From Candidatus Gastranaerophilales bacterium (GTDB taxonomy: Bacteria > Cyanobacteriota > Vampirovibrionia > Gastranaerophilales > CAJFVJ01): DNA of 5,487 nucleotides. The translations under genes were made by a program, and so were the position numbers. The notes below the pieces were generated by a model. It searched no databases and was not told the origin of the DNA. It saw only the letters and a program-made list of their open reading frames with translations. Location of the stretch: positions 1 to 5,487 of the forward strand of contig JAQUTS010000120.1 in the NCBI GenBank assembly GCA_028694275.1. The letters run 5' to 3'. Shown in pieces: positions 1-5,487 of the stretch (the first letter of the stretch is position 1; every line of letters starts with the position of its first letter).

Positions 1-267
1 CACCAGGAAGCGATCGCGCTCCCGGCGTGGTGGCGACAATGCACCGCGAACGCCGAGAAGGAAGGGTTAACTCCACTCCTCTTGATTAAGCGCAACCGGG
101 AGGAGCCGCTCGCGGTGCTCCGGTGGGAGGACCTCCTCGCGCTGCTGCGGACGAAGGATCGGGCGATGGATGAGTGGAGGTACTGGGCGAAGCGATGGCA
201 CGACGAGGCAGGCGATCTTGCCCGAACTGAGAACCTCGCGGAGGGGCTCACCGGGGGCCGGGTATGA
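1..267 (+). CDS. C-terminal part of a probable phage nuclease / Holliday-junction-resolvase-like protein (5' end outside window)
   Basis: The frame is open from base 1 and ends with TGA at 265-267, giving 88 visible residues of a longer protein. An in-frame TTG at 82 could start translation, but coding-like sequence continues upstream to the window edge, so this is most likely the tail of a gene that begins outside. The visible part has a tryptophan-rich PAWWRQ segment, then a strand-like PLLLIKRNREEPLAV, then an acidic helix WEDLLALL. This order resembles the C-terminal half of small phage-encoded PDDEXK-type nucleases or Holliday-junction resolvases, where a WW helix precedes a lysine/arginine-rich core strand. 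The catalytic acidic residues would lie upstream and are not visible, so the function is inferred from pattern memory alone. The last 40 residues are charged and helical (many D/E/R/W). The stop overlaps the start of the methyltransferase as ATGA, suggesting translational coupling in a phage DNA-metabolism cluster. GC content is high, as in its neighbour. Confidence 0.5.
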   Translation, partial: HQEAIALPAWWRQCTANAEKEGLTPLLLIKRNREEPLAVLRWEDLLALLRTKDRAMDEWRYWAKRWHDEAGDLARTENLAEGLTGGRV

Positions 268-917
268 TCGACACCTTCCAAGCCACGCTGGGGGGGCAGG
301 AAGATACCAAGGTCCCCGCTCCCGCCCGGAACCACATAGAAACGAACATTTCACGCGGAGATCTGATCACACTCGGACGGCATCGGATCTTGTGCGGAGA
401 CTGCACCAACCCGGTCGACGTGGCCCGGTTGCTTAATGGTGCAGAGATCGACTGCATGATCACAGATCCCCCGTACTGCTCAGGGGGATTTCAGGAGGCG
501 GGTCGGAGCGAGGGGAGCATAGGTTCGACTGTGAAGCGGTCCATCAAGAACGACACGCTCTCAACACGAGGGTATCAGACTCTATTAAAATCGACTCTCT
601 CAAACGTGGATCTGCAGGCTCTCTACATCTTCACCGACTGGAGGATGTGGGTTAACCTCTTCGATCTGGTCGAGGCGTCCGGGTATGGGGTCCGGTCGAT
701 GATTGTATGGGATAAAAAGAGTATGGGGCTCGGCCGGGGGTGGCGGGCTCAGCATGAACTTATCCTCCATGCGAGGACCTCATCGGCTTCGGCACTCTTT
801 GACAACAAGATCGGGACGGGGAATGTAGTGGCGATCTCACGGACGGGAAACAAGCACCATCCAACCGAGAAGCCCGTGCAGTTAATCGAGGAGAGCAATT
901 GCAAAATATCACCTTGA
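264..917 (+). CDS. Beta-class DNA methyltransferase (N6-adenine or N4-cytosine), truncated before the AdoMet-binding motif
   Basis: This gene would transfer a methyl group from AdoMet to an amino group in DNA. The ATG at 264 overlaps the preceding stop as ATGA. Residues about 32-47 carry the GDLITLGRHRILCGDC entry segment typical of phage and ParB-linked methylases. The catalytic motif DPPY lies at residues 68-71 (465-476). A variable region of about 120 residues follows, then HPTEKP at 199-204 (858-875). In this class the AdoMet-binding motif (DPFxGxG type) comes about 15-30 residues after HPTEKP. Here the protein instead runs into EESNCKISP and stops at 917. The last few residues come from AT-rich DNA that belongs, in another frame, to a phosphohexomutase. 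About 40-50 C-terminal residues, including the cofactor site, are therefore missing, and the product as written should be inactive. Adenine versus cytosine specificity and the target site cannot be read from the sequence. A prophage or phage origin fits the GC-rich composition and the nuclease neighbour. Confidence 0.82.
   Translation: MIDTFQATLGGQEDTKVPAPARNHIETNISRGDLITLGRHRILCGDCTNPVDVARLLNGAEIDCMITDPPYCSGGFQEAGRSEGSIGSTVKRSIKNDTLSTRGYQTLLKSTLSNVDLQALYIFTDWRMWVNLFDLVEASGYGVRSMIVWDKKSMGLGRGWRAQHELILHARTSSASALFDNKIGTGNVVAISRTGNKHHPTEKPVQLIEESNCKISP
886..905. other. Sharp composition break joining two unrelated DNA segments (probable chimeric junction)
   Basis: The line 841-900 is about 53% GC and the region further left about 60%, while the lines from 961 on are about 35-37% GC. 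Methyltransferase homology can be followed up to about base 888 (HPTEKPVQLIEE). Phosphohexomutase homology begins at about 895-901 (AIAKY, then the conserved IIGYDPR). The phosphohexomutase frame is closed by TAA at 883-885 inside the methyltransferase. The two gene fragments therefore meet almost base to base with no spacer. I see no direct repeat, inverted repeat, tRNA gene or integrase that would mark an attachment site or insertion-sequence end. An artefactual join is the likeliest reading. Confidence 0.8.
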
Positions 918-2196
918 TAATTTTGGGGCAGAAAAACCTGTAATCATAGGCTACGACCCGAGAAATCTTGCAGATTATTTTGCAAGATTAACAGGAGAGC
1001 TTCTTGCTTCATTAGGGCTTAATGTAACCATATCTGATAAAATTGTTCCTACCCCTGTTTTAGCTTACGCTGCAATGTATTACAGCGCAAATGCGATAAT
1101 GTTTACCGCTTCACACAATCCTCCTGAATATTTGGGAATGAAATTTATCCCTGATTACGCAGGTCCTGCAACAGATGAGATAACAAAAGAAATCGTTGAA
1201 AATATCGATAACGAATTTAGTTACAATCTACCTAAAAAAGAGTTTAAAACGAGGTCTTTTGAGGGAATTTACATTGAACATATTGAAACCCTCATCGATT
1301 TTGAGAAAATCAAAACAGCAAAAATGTTTGTTAATTATGACGGGCTTCATGGGGCTAATAGTTCAATATTCACAAGACTTTTAGATTATTCAGATATTGA
1401 ATATAAAGCAATAAATCTTGAAAGAGATGTAAACTTCGGCGGGAAAATGCCTGACCCAAAGGAAAAATATCTTCCTGAACTTAAAGAATTGTGCACAAAG
1501 TTAAATAGAGTAGGATTAAGCAATGACGGAGATGGCGACAGATTCGGCTGTTTCAACGAAGAAGGAACTTTTGTCAGCGCAAACGAAATAATCGCAATCC
1601 TTTTAAAGCATTTAAAAGAAAACAAACACCTTTCAGGAAGTCTTGTAAAAACAGTAGGTGCAAGCTCTATGCTTGACCTTTATGCAAAAAAACTTGGGGT
1701 CAATGTTATAGAAACAGCAGTCGGCTTTAAATGGGTGGGACAAGCGATGCGTGAAAACGACGTTATAATAGGCGGCGAAGAATCAGGCGGTTTAAGTATT
1801 AAAGGGCATATCCCGGAAAAAGACGGAATAATTGCAAACCTTCTTATTATAGAGGCGATGGCATATTCAGGCAAAACCCTTATTGAGCTTCAAAAAGAGC
1901 TTTGCTCAACAGTTAATTGTAACTTTATTAATGAAAGAATCGACCTCGAACTTGACTCTCAAGAGGAACAAGATGTTATAATAGACAAGTTCAAGAAAGT
2001 TGATATTATTGCCTCTCAAAAAATTATTAAAACAAATACAATAGATGGGCTAAAACTGTATTTAGCAGATGAAATGAGCTGGGTGCTTATCCGTAAAAGC
2101 GGAACTGAGCCTTTACTAAGAATTTACATTGAAACAGATACTGCTGAAAAAATGACAAATTTAAAAGAAAACATAAAAAAAATCTCTAAAAGTTAG
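895..2196 (+). CDS. Phosphoglucomutase/phosphomannomutase family protein, 5' truncated
   Basis: This alpha-D-phosphohexomutase interconverts hexose-6-phosphate and hexose-1-phosphate (glucose or mannose) in the cytoplasm and supplies precursors for nucleotide sugars and envelope polysaccharides. All four family signatures are present: the phosphoserine loop TASHNP with its serine at 1111-1113, the metal-binding loop DGDGDR at 1525-1542, the sugar-selecting loop GGEESGG at 1771-1791, and the C-terminal phosphate-binding segment RKSGTEPLLRIY from 2092. The first ATG is at 1075, but homologous sequence continues upstream without a stop (IIGYDPR at 943-963, then a helix and IVPTPV), so 1075 is not the native start. 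Coding resemblance reaches about 895. The fragment is about 433 residues, where the family usually has about 455-475, so about 25-35 N-terminal residues are lost at the composition break. The next gene starts 9 bases after the stop, suggesting one transcript. GEESGG is shared by glucose- and mannose-specific members, so substrate is left open and no symbol is given. Confidence 0.9.
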   Translation, partial: AIAKYHLDNFGAEKPVIIGYDPRNLADYFARLTGELLASLGLNVTISDKIVPTPVLAYAAMYYSANAIMFTASHNPPEYLGMKFIPDYAGPATDEITKEIVENIDNEFSYNLPKKEFKTRSFEGIYIEHIETLIDFEKIKTAKMFVNYDGLHGANSSIFTRLLDYSDIEYKAINLERDVNFGGKMPDPKEKYLPELKELCTKLNRVGLSNDGDGDRFGCFNEEGTFVSANEIIAILLKHLKENKHLSGSLVKTVGASSMLDLYAKKLGVNVIETAVGFKWVGQAMRENDVIIGGEESGGLSIKGHIPEKDGIIANLLIIEAMAYSGKTLIELQKELCSTVNCNFINERIDLELDSQEEQDVIIDKFKKVDIIASQKIIKTNTIDGLKLYLADEMSWVLIRKSGTEPLLRIYIETDTAEKMTNLKENIKKISKS

Positions 2197-2199
2197 GAG
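2195..2199 (+). promoter_or_regulatory. Ribosome binding site for the flavin reductase gene
   Basis: AGGAG lies 6 bases before the ATG at 2206 and overlaps the TAG stop of the phosphohexomutase. This supports the 2206 start and coupled expression of the two genes. Confidence 0.75.
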
Positions 2200-2205
2200 C
2201 TTAAA

Positions 2206-2712
2206 ATGAGCAATTTTAAAGAAATTAAAGCAAATGAAATAGATGAAAATACCTTTAAACTTATAGGTTCTGATTGGATGCTTGTTACAGCGGAGAAAGA
2301 AGGCAAAGTTAACACCATGACAGCTTCTTGGGGCGGATTTGGTGTTATGTGGGGCAAAAACGTTTCCTACATTGTTGTAAGACCTCAAAGGTTCACAAAA
2401 GAATTTATCGATTCAAATGACAGCTTTACCCTATCATTTTTCGACGAAAAATACAGAAAAGAACTCGCATATCTAGGTTCTGTTTCAGGAAGAGATGAAG
2501 ACAAAATAACAAAATCAGGACTAAAGATTACTGAAATAGAGGGTTTTCCGGCTTTTAAAGATGCAAAACTTGTAATCGCTTGCAAAAAACTTTTCGCTCA
2601 ACCATTCGAAGAAGGCTCTTTCATAGACAAAGAATCACTTGATAAATGGTATCCCGACAAGGATTTACACACTCTTTATATCTCTGAAATTACAAATGTG
2701 TGGAAAAAATAA
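2206..2712 (+). CDS. Flavin reductase family protein (FMN-binding split barrel)
   Basis: This is a 168-residue cytoplasmic protein of the flavin reductase / RutF-like split-barrel fold, which binds FMN and usually passes electrons from NAD(P)H to flavin or to partner proteins. The visible pattern is DWMLVTA (residues 23-29), then NTMTASWGGFG near 36-46, which is the flavin phosphate-binding strand and loop. It continues with the YIVVRPQRFT strand, then SFTLSFF, and ends with LHTLYISEITNVW. This combination is characteristic of a small subgroup I associate with gut anaerobes; the physiological substrate of that subgroup is not known to me. Length matches the family (about 160-190 residues), so the gene looks intact. 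It begins 9 bases after the phosphohexomutase stop with a good AGGAG site, so the two are probably cotranscribed, though no shared pathway is evident. Its stop codon directly abuts the stop codon of the convergent membrane-protein gene. Family assignment is firm; the reaction is inferred. Confidence 0.88.
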   Translation: MSNFKEIKANEIDENTFKLIGSDWMLVTAEKEGKVNTMTASWGGFGVMWGKNVSYIVVRPQRFTKEFIDSNDSFTLSFFDEKYRKELAYLGSVSGRDEDKITKSGLKITEIEGFPAFKDAKLVIACKKLFAQPFEEGSFIDKESLDKWYPDKDLHTLYISEITNVWKK

Positions 2713-4320
2713 CTATTTATTCTCCGTATAATAAGAAAACAATGAAGTAAAAGGCTCAGAATAAAGTTCCTTTTCAGACATAATAAGCCCTTTTTCTTTG
2801 TATTTTTCAAGAAGTTTAGGATCCGTTGAAAAGGTATATTCTTGAAGATTAATATTATACAAAAGTTTTATATATGAATCTTTGTAAGCAGAATTATGCA
2901 CTACCAATTTTTTAATCTCACTTTGGGGAATACTTGTATCTGGGATTTCAAGATAAGTCATAAGATTATAATGTTCTAATATAAGATGCGGATGCGCAGT
3001 ATAGTATTCACTCAACATTGAATCCGGAAGGACCATTGGCATATTATTTTTATAAAGGAATAACCAAATTTTCTCTGTTTTATAAGTATTATACCTCATC
3101 TGCAATAAGTGTTTGTAGCAAAAATCAACTCTCCAATTAAATATAAAGAAAAATGAGCTTAACGCTAAGAATAAAGCGCAAGTATTAATCAAATAATTTT
3201 TCGGATTTAATTTACCCAAAATAATTCCCAAAAACAAAACTATAACAAGCCAAAATGTTAAATGGAACAGAAATTGCAACTGCAATTGATTTAAAAAATA
3301 TGTGTTACTGTTTTCAGGATTAATATATATCAATAAAAAATAATACAAAAACCAAGAAGATAAAAAGCAAAAGGAAAAAATGATTTTCGTATTAGCAGAT
3401 TTATCTTTAAATTTTGTCATAAAAGCAATAACAGAAAAAAGTAAAACAAAAATTAAAATAAGAATAGAGCTTCCAAGAATTATACTTTTAAAATATATGT
3501 TAAGAAAATCGTGCAAATTAGATAAAGTATTTTCCCACCTGCTTAAAACAAAAACTGAAGATTCACCTGTTCTTATTTTTAAAATTTGTTGAAAGAAAGG
3601 ATTAAGTAGAAAAGAAAATATCCCAATAACCATTGAGAAAGCAAATGGTAAAATCAACTTAAGATATTTTTTATTTTCAAACCATAAAAAGATAGAAAAC
3701 AATAAAACTCCAATAAATATCTGAGGAGCGAGAATGTCGCTATTACCAAGCAATAACCCCATTACTATAAATAGTAAATAATCATAACAATTCAAATCAA
3801 CATTTTGCAATGAAAATCTTTTCAGTGACCAATACAAGAAAAATACATAAATTGCAGCATAGATAATATAACGATAAAAGAACAAATTGCCAAAAAACAA
3901 AAGCGGGTCATAACAAAGAGCTGCATAAAATATACCAAAAGTCAGGAATAATAATAATGATATAAAAAGCATATCTTTCTTTTTATTCAAATAAAAAACA
4001 GAAGCGGTTAAATATGGGATGAAGAAGAAAACCATTCCCTTAAAAGCAGCGCCGTATGTTGCGTTATAATCATTCGGGTGGATATGAAGAGCAAAAGGGA
4101 TTATGGTACCTTGCAATTTCATCATAAACGCAGATAAATAACATCCATGGTCAGCTTCTTGGATTAACATACTTAAAAATGGTTTTTTTGCAAAGCAAGC
4201 CCAATAATCATCAAAAATAAAAACGCTGTATCTAAAATAGTAGGCAAAAAACAACATCGTAAGTAACAAACATAAGAAAGAAAAAATATTTATTTTGTTT
4301 TCCTTAAAAAACTGCAACAT
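2713..4320 (-). CDS. Large polytopic membrane protein, possible GT-C-like envelope glycosyltransferase
   Basis: I do not recognise a named gene. The 535-residue protein starts at the ATG complementary to 4318-4320, 17 bases after kdsB. About 11 hydrophobic segments are visible, near residues 11-30, 94-110, 117-137, 145-166, 180-195, 198-213, 219-238, 279-301, 312-332, 349-369 and 376-394. They are followed by a hydrophilic C-terminal domain of about 140 residues. Just after the first segment is FDDYW (36-40), with paired aspartates in a loop of about 60 residues before the second segment. GT-C glycosyltransferases, which use polyprenyl-phosphate sugars at the outer face of the inner membrane, typically carry a catalytic acidic residue in this first loop, so a role in modifying lipopolysaccharide or another glycan is plausible. 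The kdsB neighbour supports an envelope role. Other possibilities are a DUF6056-like protein of unknown function or a polymerase/ligase-like membrane enzyme. Composition is the most AT-rich in the window, as is common for membrane genes. The gene looks intact. Confidence 0.75.
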   Translation of the reverse strand: MLQFFKENKINIFSFLCLLLTMLFFAYYFRYSVFIFDDYWACFAKKPFLSMLIQEADHGCYLSAFMMKLQGTIIPFALHIHPNDYNATYGAAFKGMVFFFIPYLTASVFYLNKKKDMLFISLLLFLTFGIFYAALCYDPLLFFGNLFFYRYIIYAAIYVFFLYWSLKRFSLQNVDLNCYDYLLFIVMGLLLGNSDILAPQIFIGVLLFSIFLWFENKKYLKLILPFAFSMVIGIFSFLLNPFFQQILKIRTGESSVFVLSRWENTLSNLHDFLNIYFKSIILGSSILILIFVLLFSVIAFMTKFKDKSANTKIIFSFCFLSSWFLYYFLLIYINPENSNTYFLNQLQLQFLFHLTFWLVIVLFLGIILGKLNPKNYLINTCALFLALSSFFFIFNWRVDFCYKHLLQMRYNTYKTEKIWLFLYKNNMPMVLPDSMLSEYYTAHPHLILEHYNLMTYLEIPDTSIPQSEIKKLVVHNSAYKDSYIKLLYNINLQEYTFSTDPKLLEKYKEKGLIMSEKELYSEPFTSLFSYYTENK

Positions 4321-4323
4321 AAG

Positions 4324-4328
4324 CCTCT
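4324..4328 (-). promoter_or_regulatory. Probable ribosome binding site for the membrane-protein gene
   Basis: On the minus strand AGAGG precedes the ATG with only 3 bases between, which is shorter than usual. No other start lies nearby (the next in-frame Met is residue 22, inside the first membrane segment), so the start is kept. Initiation may be weak or coupled to kdsB translation, since the kdsB stop is only 17 bases upstream. Confidence 0.45.
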
Positions 4329-4337
4329 AAAATCAAA

Positions 4338-5069
4338 TTAATTACTACAAACTAACTTTTTAAAATTATTCAAATCAGCGAGAGTATCAATCCCTATTGA
4401 GTCATACTCTACAACCGAAACTTTTATTTTCATGCCGTAATAAAGAGCTCGAAGCTGCTCAAGGCTTTCAGCTTGTTCAACTTTTGGCTGTTCAAGTTCT
4501 GACATTTTTGTCAAAGACTCTTTTCTATAAGCGTAAATTCCAATGTGTTTGTAAAAATCAGCTATTTCAAAGTTTCTCTCATAAGGAATTTTTGAACGCG
4601 AAAAATACATAGCATACCCGTCATTATTAAAAACGCATTTAACCATATTTGGGTCATCAAGGTCATCATCTTTAGAGCATTGAGAAACCAGAGTTGCAAT
4701 GTCAGCGTTTGAGTCATTTTTCAAGATGCTTATAACTTCTTCAACACAGTCAGGGTTAATCATCGGTTCATCCCCTTGAAGATTAACAATAATATCAATC
4801 TCAGGATGACGGTCAGCGACTTCTTTTATCCTGTCTGAACCCGAAGAATGGTTTTCTGCTGTCATTTCAACATCAGCGCCAAGTGCTTTTGCGGTGTTAA
4901 AAATTTCTTCATTATCAGTTGCAATAATAACCATATCCGCAGATTTTACCTGCTTTGCTCTTTCCCAAACCCACTGGATAATAGGTTTTTCGCAAACTTT
5001 TATAAGCGGTTTGCCGTTCAATCTTTTTGAGTTGTACCTTGCGGGAATAATTATTGCTGTTTTAGACAT
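4338..5069 (-). CDS. kdsB: 3-deoxy-manno-octulosonate cytidylyltransferase (CMP-KDO synthetase)
   Basis: KdsB couples CTP and KDO to CMP-KDO and pyrophosphate in the cytoplasm, activating KDO for transfer to lipid A. The product has 243 residues, within the usual 240-260. Motifs in order are the nucleotide-binding IPARYNSKRLNGKPL at residues 8-22, SGSDRIKE at 76-83 (family usually SGTDRI), LQGDEP at 97-102, DPNMVK near 139-144, FSRSKIPYER at 156-165, HIGIYAYR at 175-182, ESLEQLR at 201-207 and GIDTLADL at 226-233. I chose the ATG at 5069 rather than the one at 5120. The protein then begins MSKTAIIIPAR as in the family, AGAGGA sits 7 bases upstream, and the longer form would add 17 unrelated residues and overlap prmA. 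The gene lies 20 bases after prmA and 17 before the membrane-protein gene, as part of one operon. Its presence implies a Gram-negative envelope with KDO-containing lipopolysaccharide. No key residue appears to be missing. Confidence 0.95.
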   Translation of the reverse strand: MSKTAIIIPARYNSKRLNGKPLIKVCEKPIIQWVWERAKQVKSADMVIIATDNEEIFNTAKALGADVEMTAENHSSGSDRIKEVADRHPEIDIIVNLQGDEPMINPDCVEEVISILKNDSNADIATLVSQCSKDDDLDDPNMVKCVFNNDGYAMYFSRSKIPYERNFEIADFYKHIGIYAYRKESLTKMSELEQPKVEQAESLEQLRALYYGMKIKVSVVEYDSIGIDTLADLNNFKKLVCSN

Positions 5070-5076
5070 TTTTATA

Positions 5077-5082
5077 TCCTCT
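5077..5082 (-). promoter_or_regulatory. Ribosome binding site deciding the kdsB start
   Basis: On the minus strand AGAGGA stands 7 bases before the ATG at 5069, in the 20-base gap after the prmA stop. It supports 5069 over the upstream in-frame ATG at 5120. Confidence 0.75.
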
Positions 5083-5089
5083 AAACCCT

Positions 5090-5487
5090 TTAAACCTTTT
5101 CTACAACAATCGAAATCCATTCTTTTTTGTGATTGATTTCAATTATTTTCAAATCATTTTTTTCAATCGCCTCTAAAACACATGGCTCTTTTCCGTTTAA
5201 TATACCACTTAAAACAACTTTTGCACCTATTTTCATAATTCTTTTCAAATCAGGCATAATCTCAGCCAAAACATTATGCAAAATATTAGCCAAAACAAAG
5301 TCATACTCATTATTTACAGAATCAATTGTAGTTGTTTCAAAATGGATTTTATCTTTGACTTTATTAAGTTCAGCATTTTCAATTGCAGTTATAACTGCCG
5401 TTCCATCATTATCAATTGCAACAGCTTCTTTTGCACCTAACTTTATAGCGCATATTGCCAAAATCCCTGACCCTGTACCGATGTCTG
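5090..5487 (-). CDS. prmA: Ribosomal protein L11 methyltransferase, C-terminal part (5' end outside window)
   Basis: PrmA trimethylates ribosomal protein L11 using AdoMet in the cytoplasm. The visible 131 residues are the class I methyltransferase domain. The AdoMet-binding motif I DIGTGSG is at residues 1-7 (complement of 5465-5485), at the very edge of the window, and continues ILAICAIKLGA. The acidic ribose-binding motif AIDND is at 23-27. The PrmA-typical catalytic-region motif ANILHNV (family ANILANV) is at 66-72, then a PDLKRIMKIGA helix and VVLSGIL strand. A TTG within the frame at 5461 could be mistaken for a start, but the motif I residues just upstream show that the gene continues beyond the window. 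About 160-180 N-terminal residues, including the L11-recognition domain, are outside. The gene heads the visible part of the minus-strand operon; its promoter is not in the window. The NILHN motif separates it from generic methyltransferases and makes PrmA the best call. Confidence 0.9.
   Translation of the reverse strand, partial: DIGTGSGILAICAIKLGAKEAVAIDNDGTAVITAIENAELNKVKDKIHFETTTIDSVNNEYDFVLANILHNVLAEIMPDLKRIMKIGAKVVLSGILNGKEPCVLEAIEKNDLKIIEINHKKEWISIVVEKV

Noticed and set aside
67..354. Minus-strand open frame opposite the nuclease and methyltransferase genes
   Set aside because: It is a shadow frame in GC-rich DNA. It has no recognisable motif and lies across two plus-strand frames with better support.
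264..905. A novel restriction-modification or anti-phage system formed by the nuclease-like and methyltransferase genes
   Set aside because: Both genes are fragments at a probable artificial join. The nuclease call lacks visible catalytic residues, and the pair is better explained as part of a phage DNA-metabolism cluster.
1386..1874. Two minus-strand open frames inside the phosphohexomutase
   Set aside because: They are antisense to a gene with all its catalytic motifs, and their serine/proline-rich translations have no domain pattern.
2704..2720. Small AT-only inverted repeat (AAATA / TATTT) at the convergent stops
   Set aside because: The loop would be two bases, the stem has no GC pairs and no proper T tract follows, so it cannot be called a terminator.
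3380..3592. Plus-strand open frame inside the membrane-protein gene
   Set aside because: It is a lysine/isoleucine-rich translation produced by AT-rich antisense sequence, with no ribosome binding site of note and no motif.
5070..5120. Upstream in-frame ATG giving a 260-residue KdsB
   Set aside because: The extra 17 residues do not resemble the family N-terminus, they overlap the end of prmA, and a good AGAGGA site serves the ATG at 5069.

Overview
The window joins two stretches of DNA that look unrelated. Bases 1 to about 890 are GC-rich (roughly 53-62% in the lines I counted). They carry two overlapping plus-strand genes of phage or prophage character: the C-terminal end of a probable phage nuclease/Holliday-junction-resolvase-like protein, and a beta-class (DPPY) DNA methyltransferase cut off before its AdoMet-binding motif. 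From about 900 to the end the DNA is AT-rich (about 35-37% GC near the join, lower in the membrane-protein gene) and holds ordinary bacterial chromosomal genes. The change falls within about 20 bases (886-905). It interrupts the methyltransferase near its 3' end and a phosphohexomutase near its 5' end, so neither gene is complete. The simplest reading is a chimeric contig or library artefact. A real deletion or integration cannot be excluded from the sequence alone.

The right part suggests an AT-rich Gram-negative bacterium, because it encodes KdsB, the enzyme that activates KDO for lipopolysaccharide. The flavin reductase resembles a subtype common in gut anaerobes. A gut Melainabacteria-like or similar low-GC lineage is possible, but this is a weak guess. 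All genes read with the standard bacterial code, and the right-hand genes stop with TAA or TAG.

Layout of the right part: a 5'-truncated phosphoglucomutase/phosphomannomutase (about 895-2196, +) is followed after 9 bases by a flavin-reductase-family FMN protein (2206-2712, +). The next base begins the stop codon of a convergent minus-strand operon. Read in its own direction, that operon is prmA (5487-5090, 5' end outside the window), kdsB (5069-4338) and a large polytopic membrane protein (4320-2713), with gaps of 20 and 17 bases.

Functionally, the phosphohexomutase would supply sugar-1-phosphates for nucleotide sugars, KdsB makes CMP-KDO, and the membrane protein may be a GT-C-like envelope glycosyltransferase. 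The right part therefore leans toward envelope polysaccharide synthesis, with PrmA (ribosomal protein L11 methylation) as a housekeeping neighbour. I see no RNA gene, CRISPR array, transposon or intergenic stretch over 300 bases. I found no convincing undescribed system; the notable signals are the composition break and the unassigned membrane protein.
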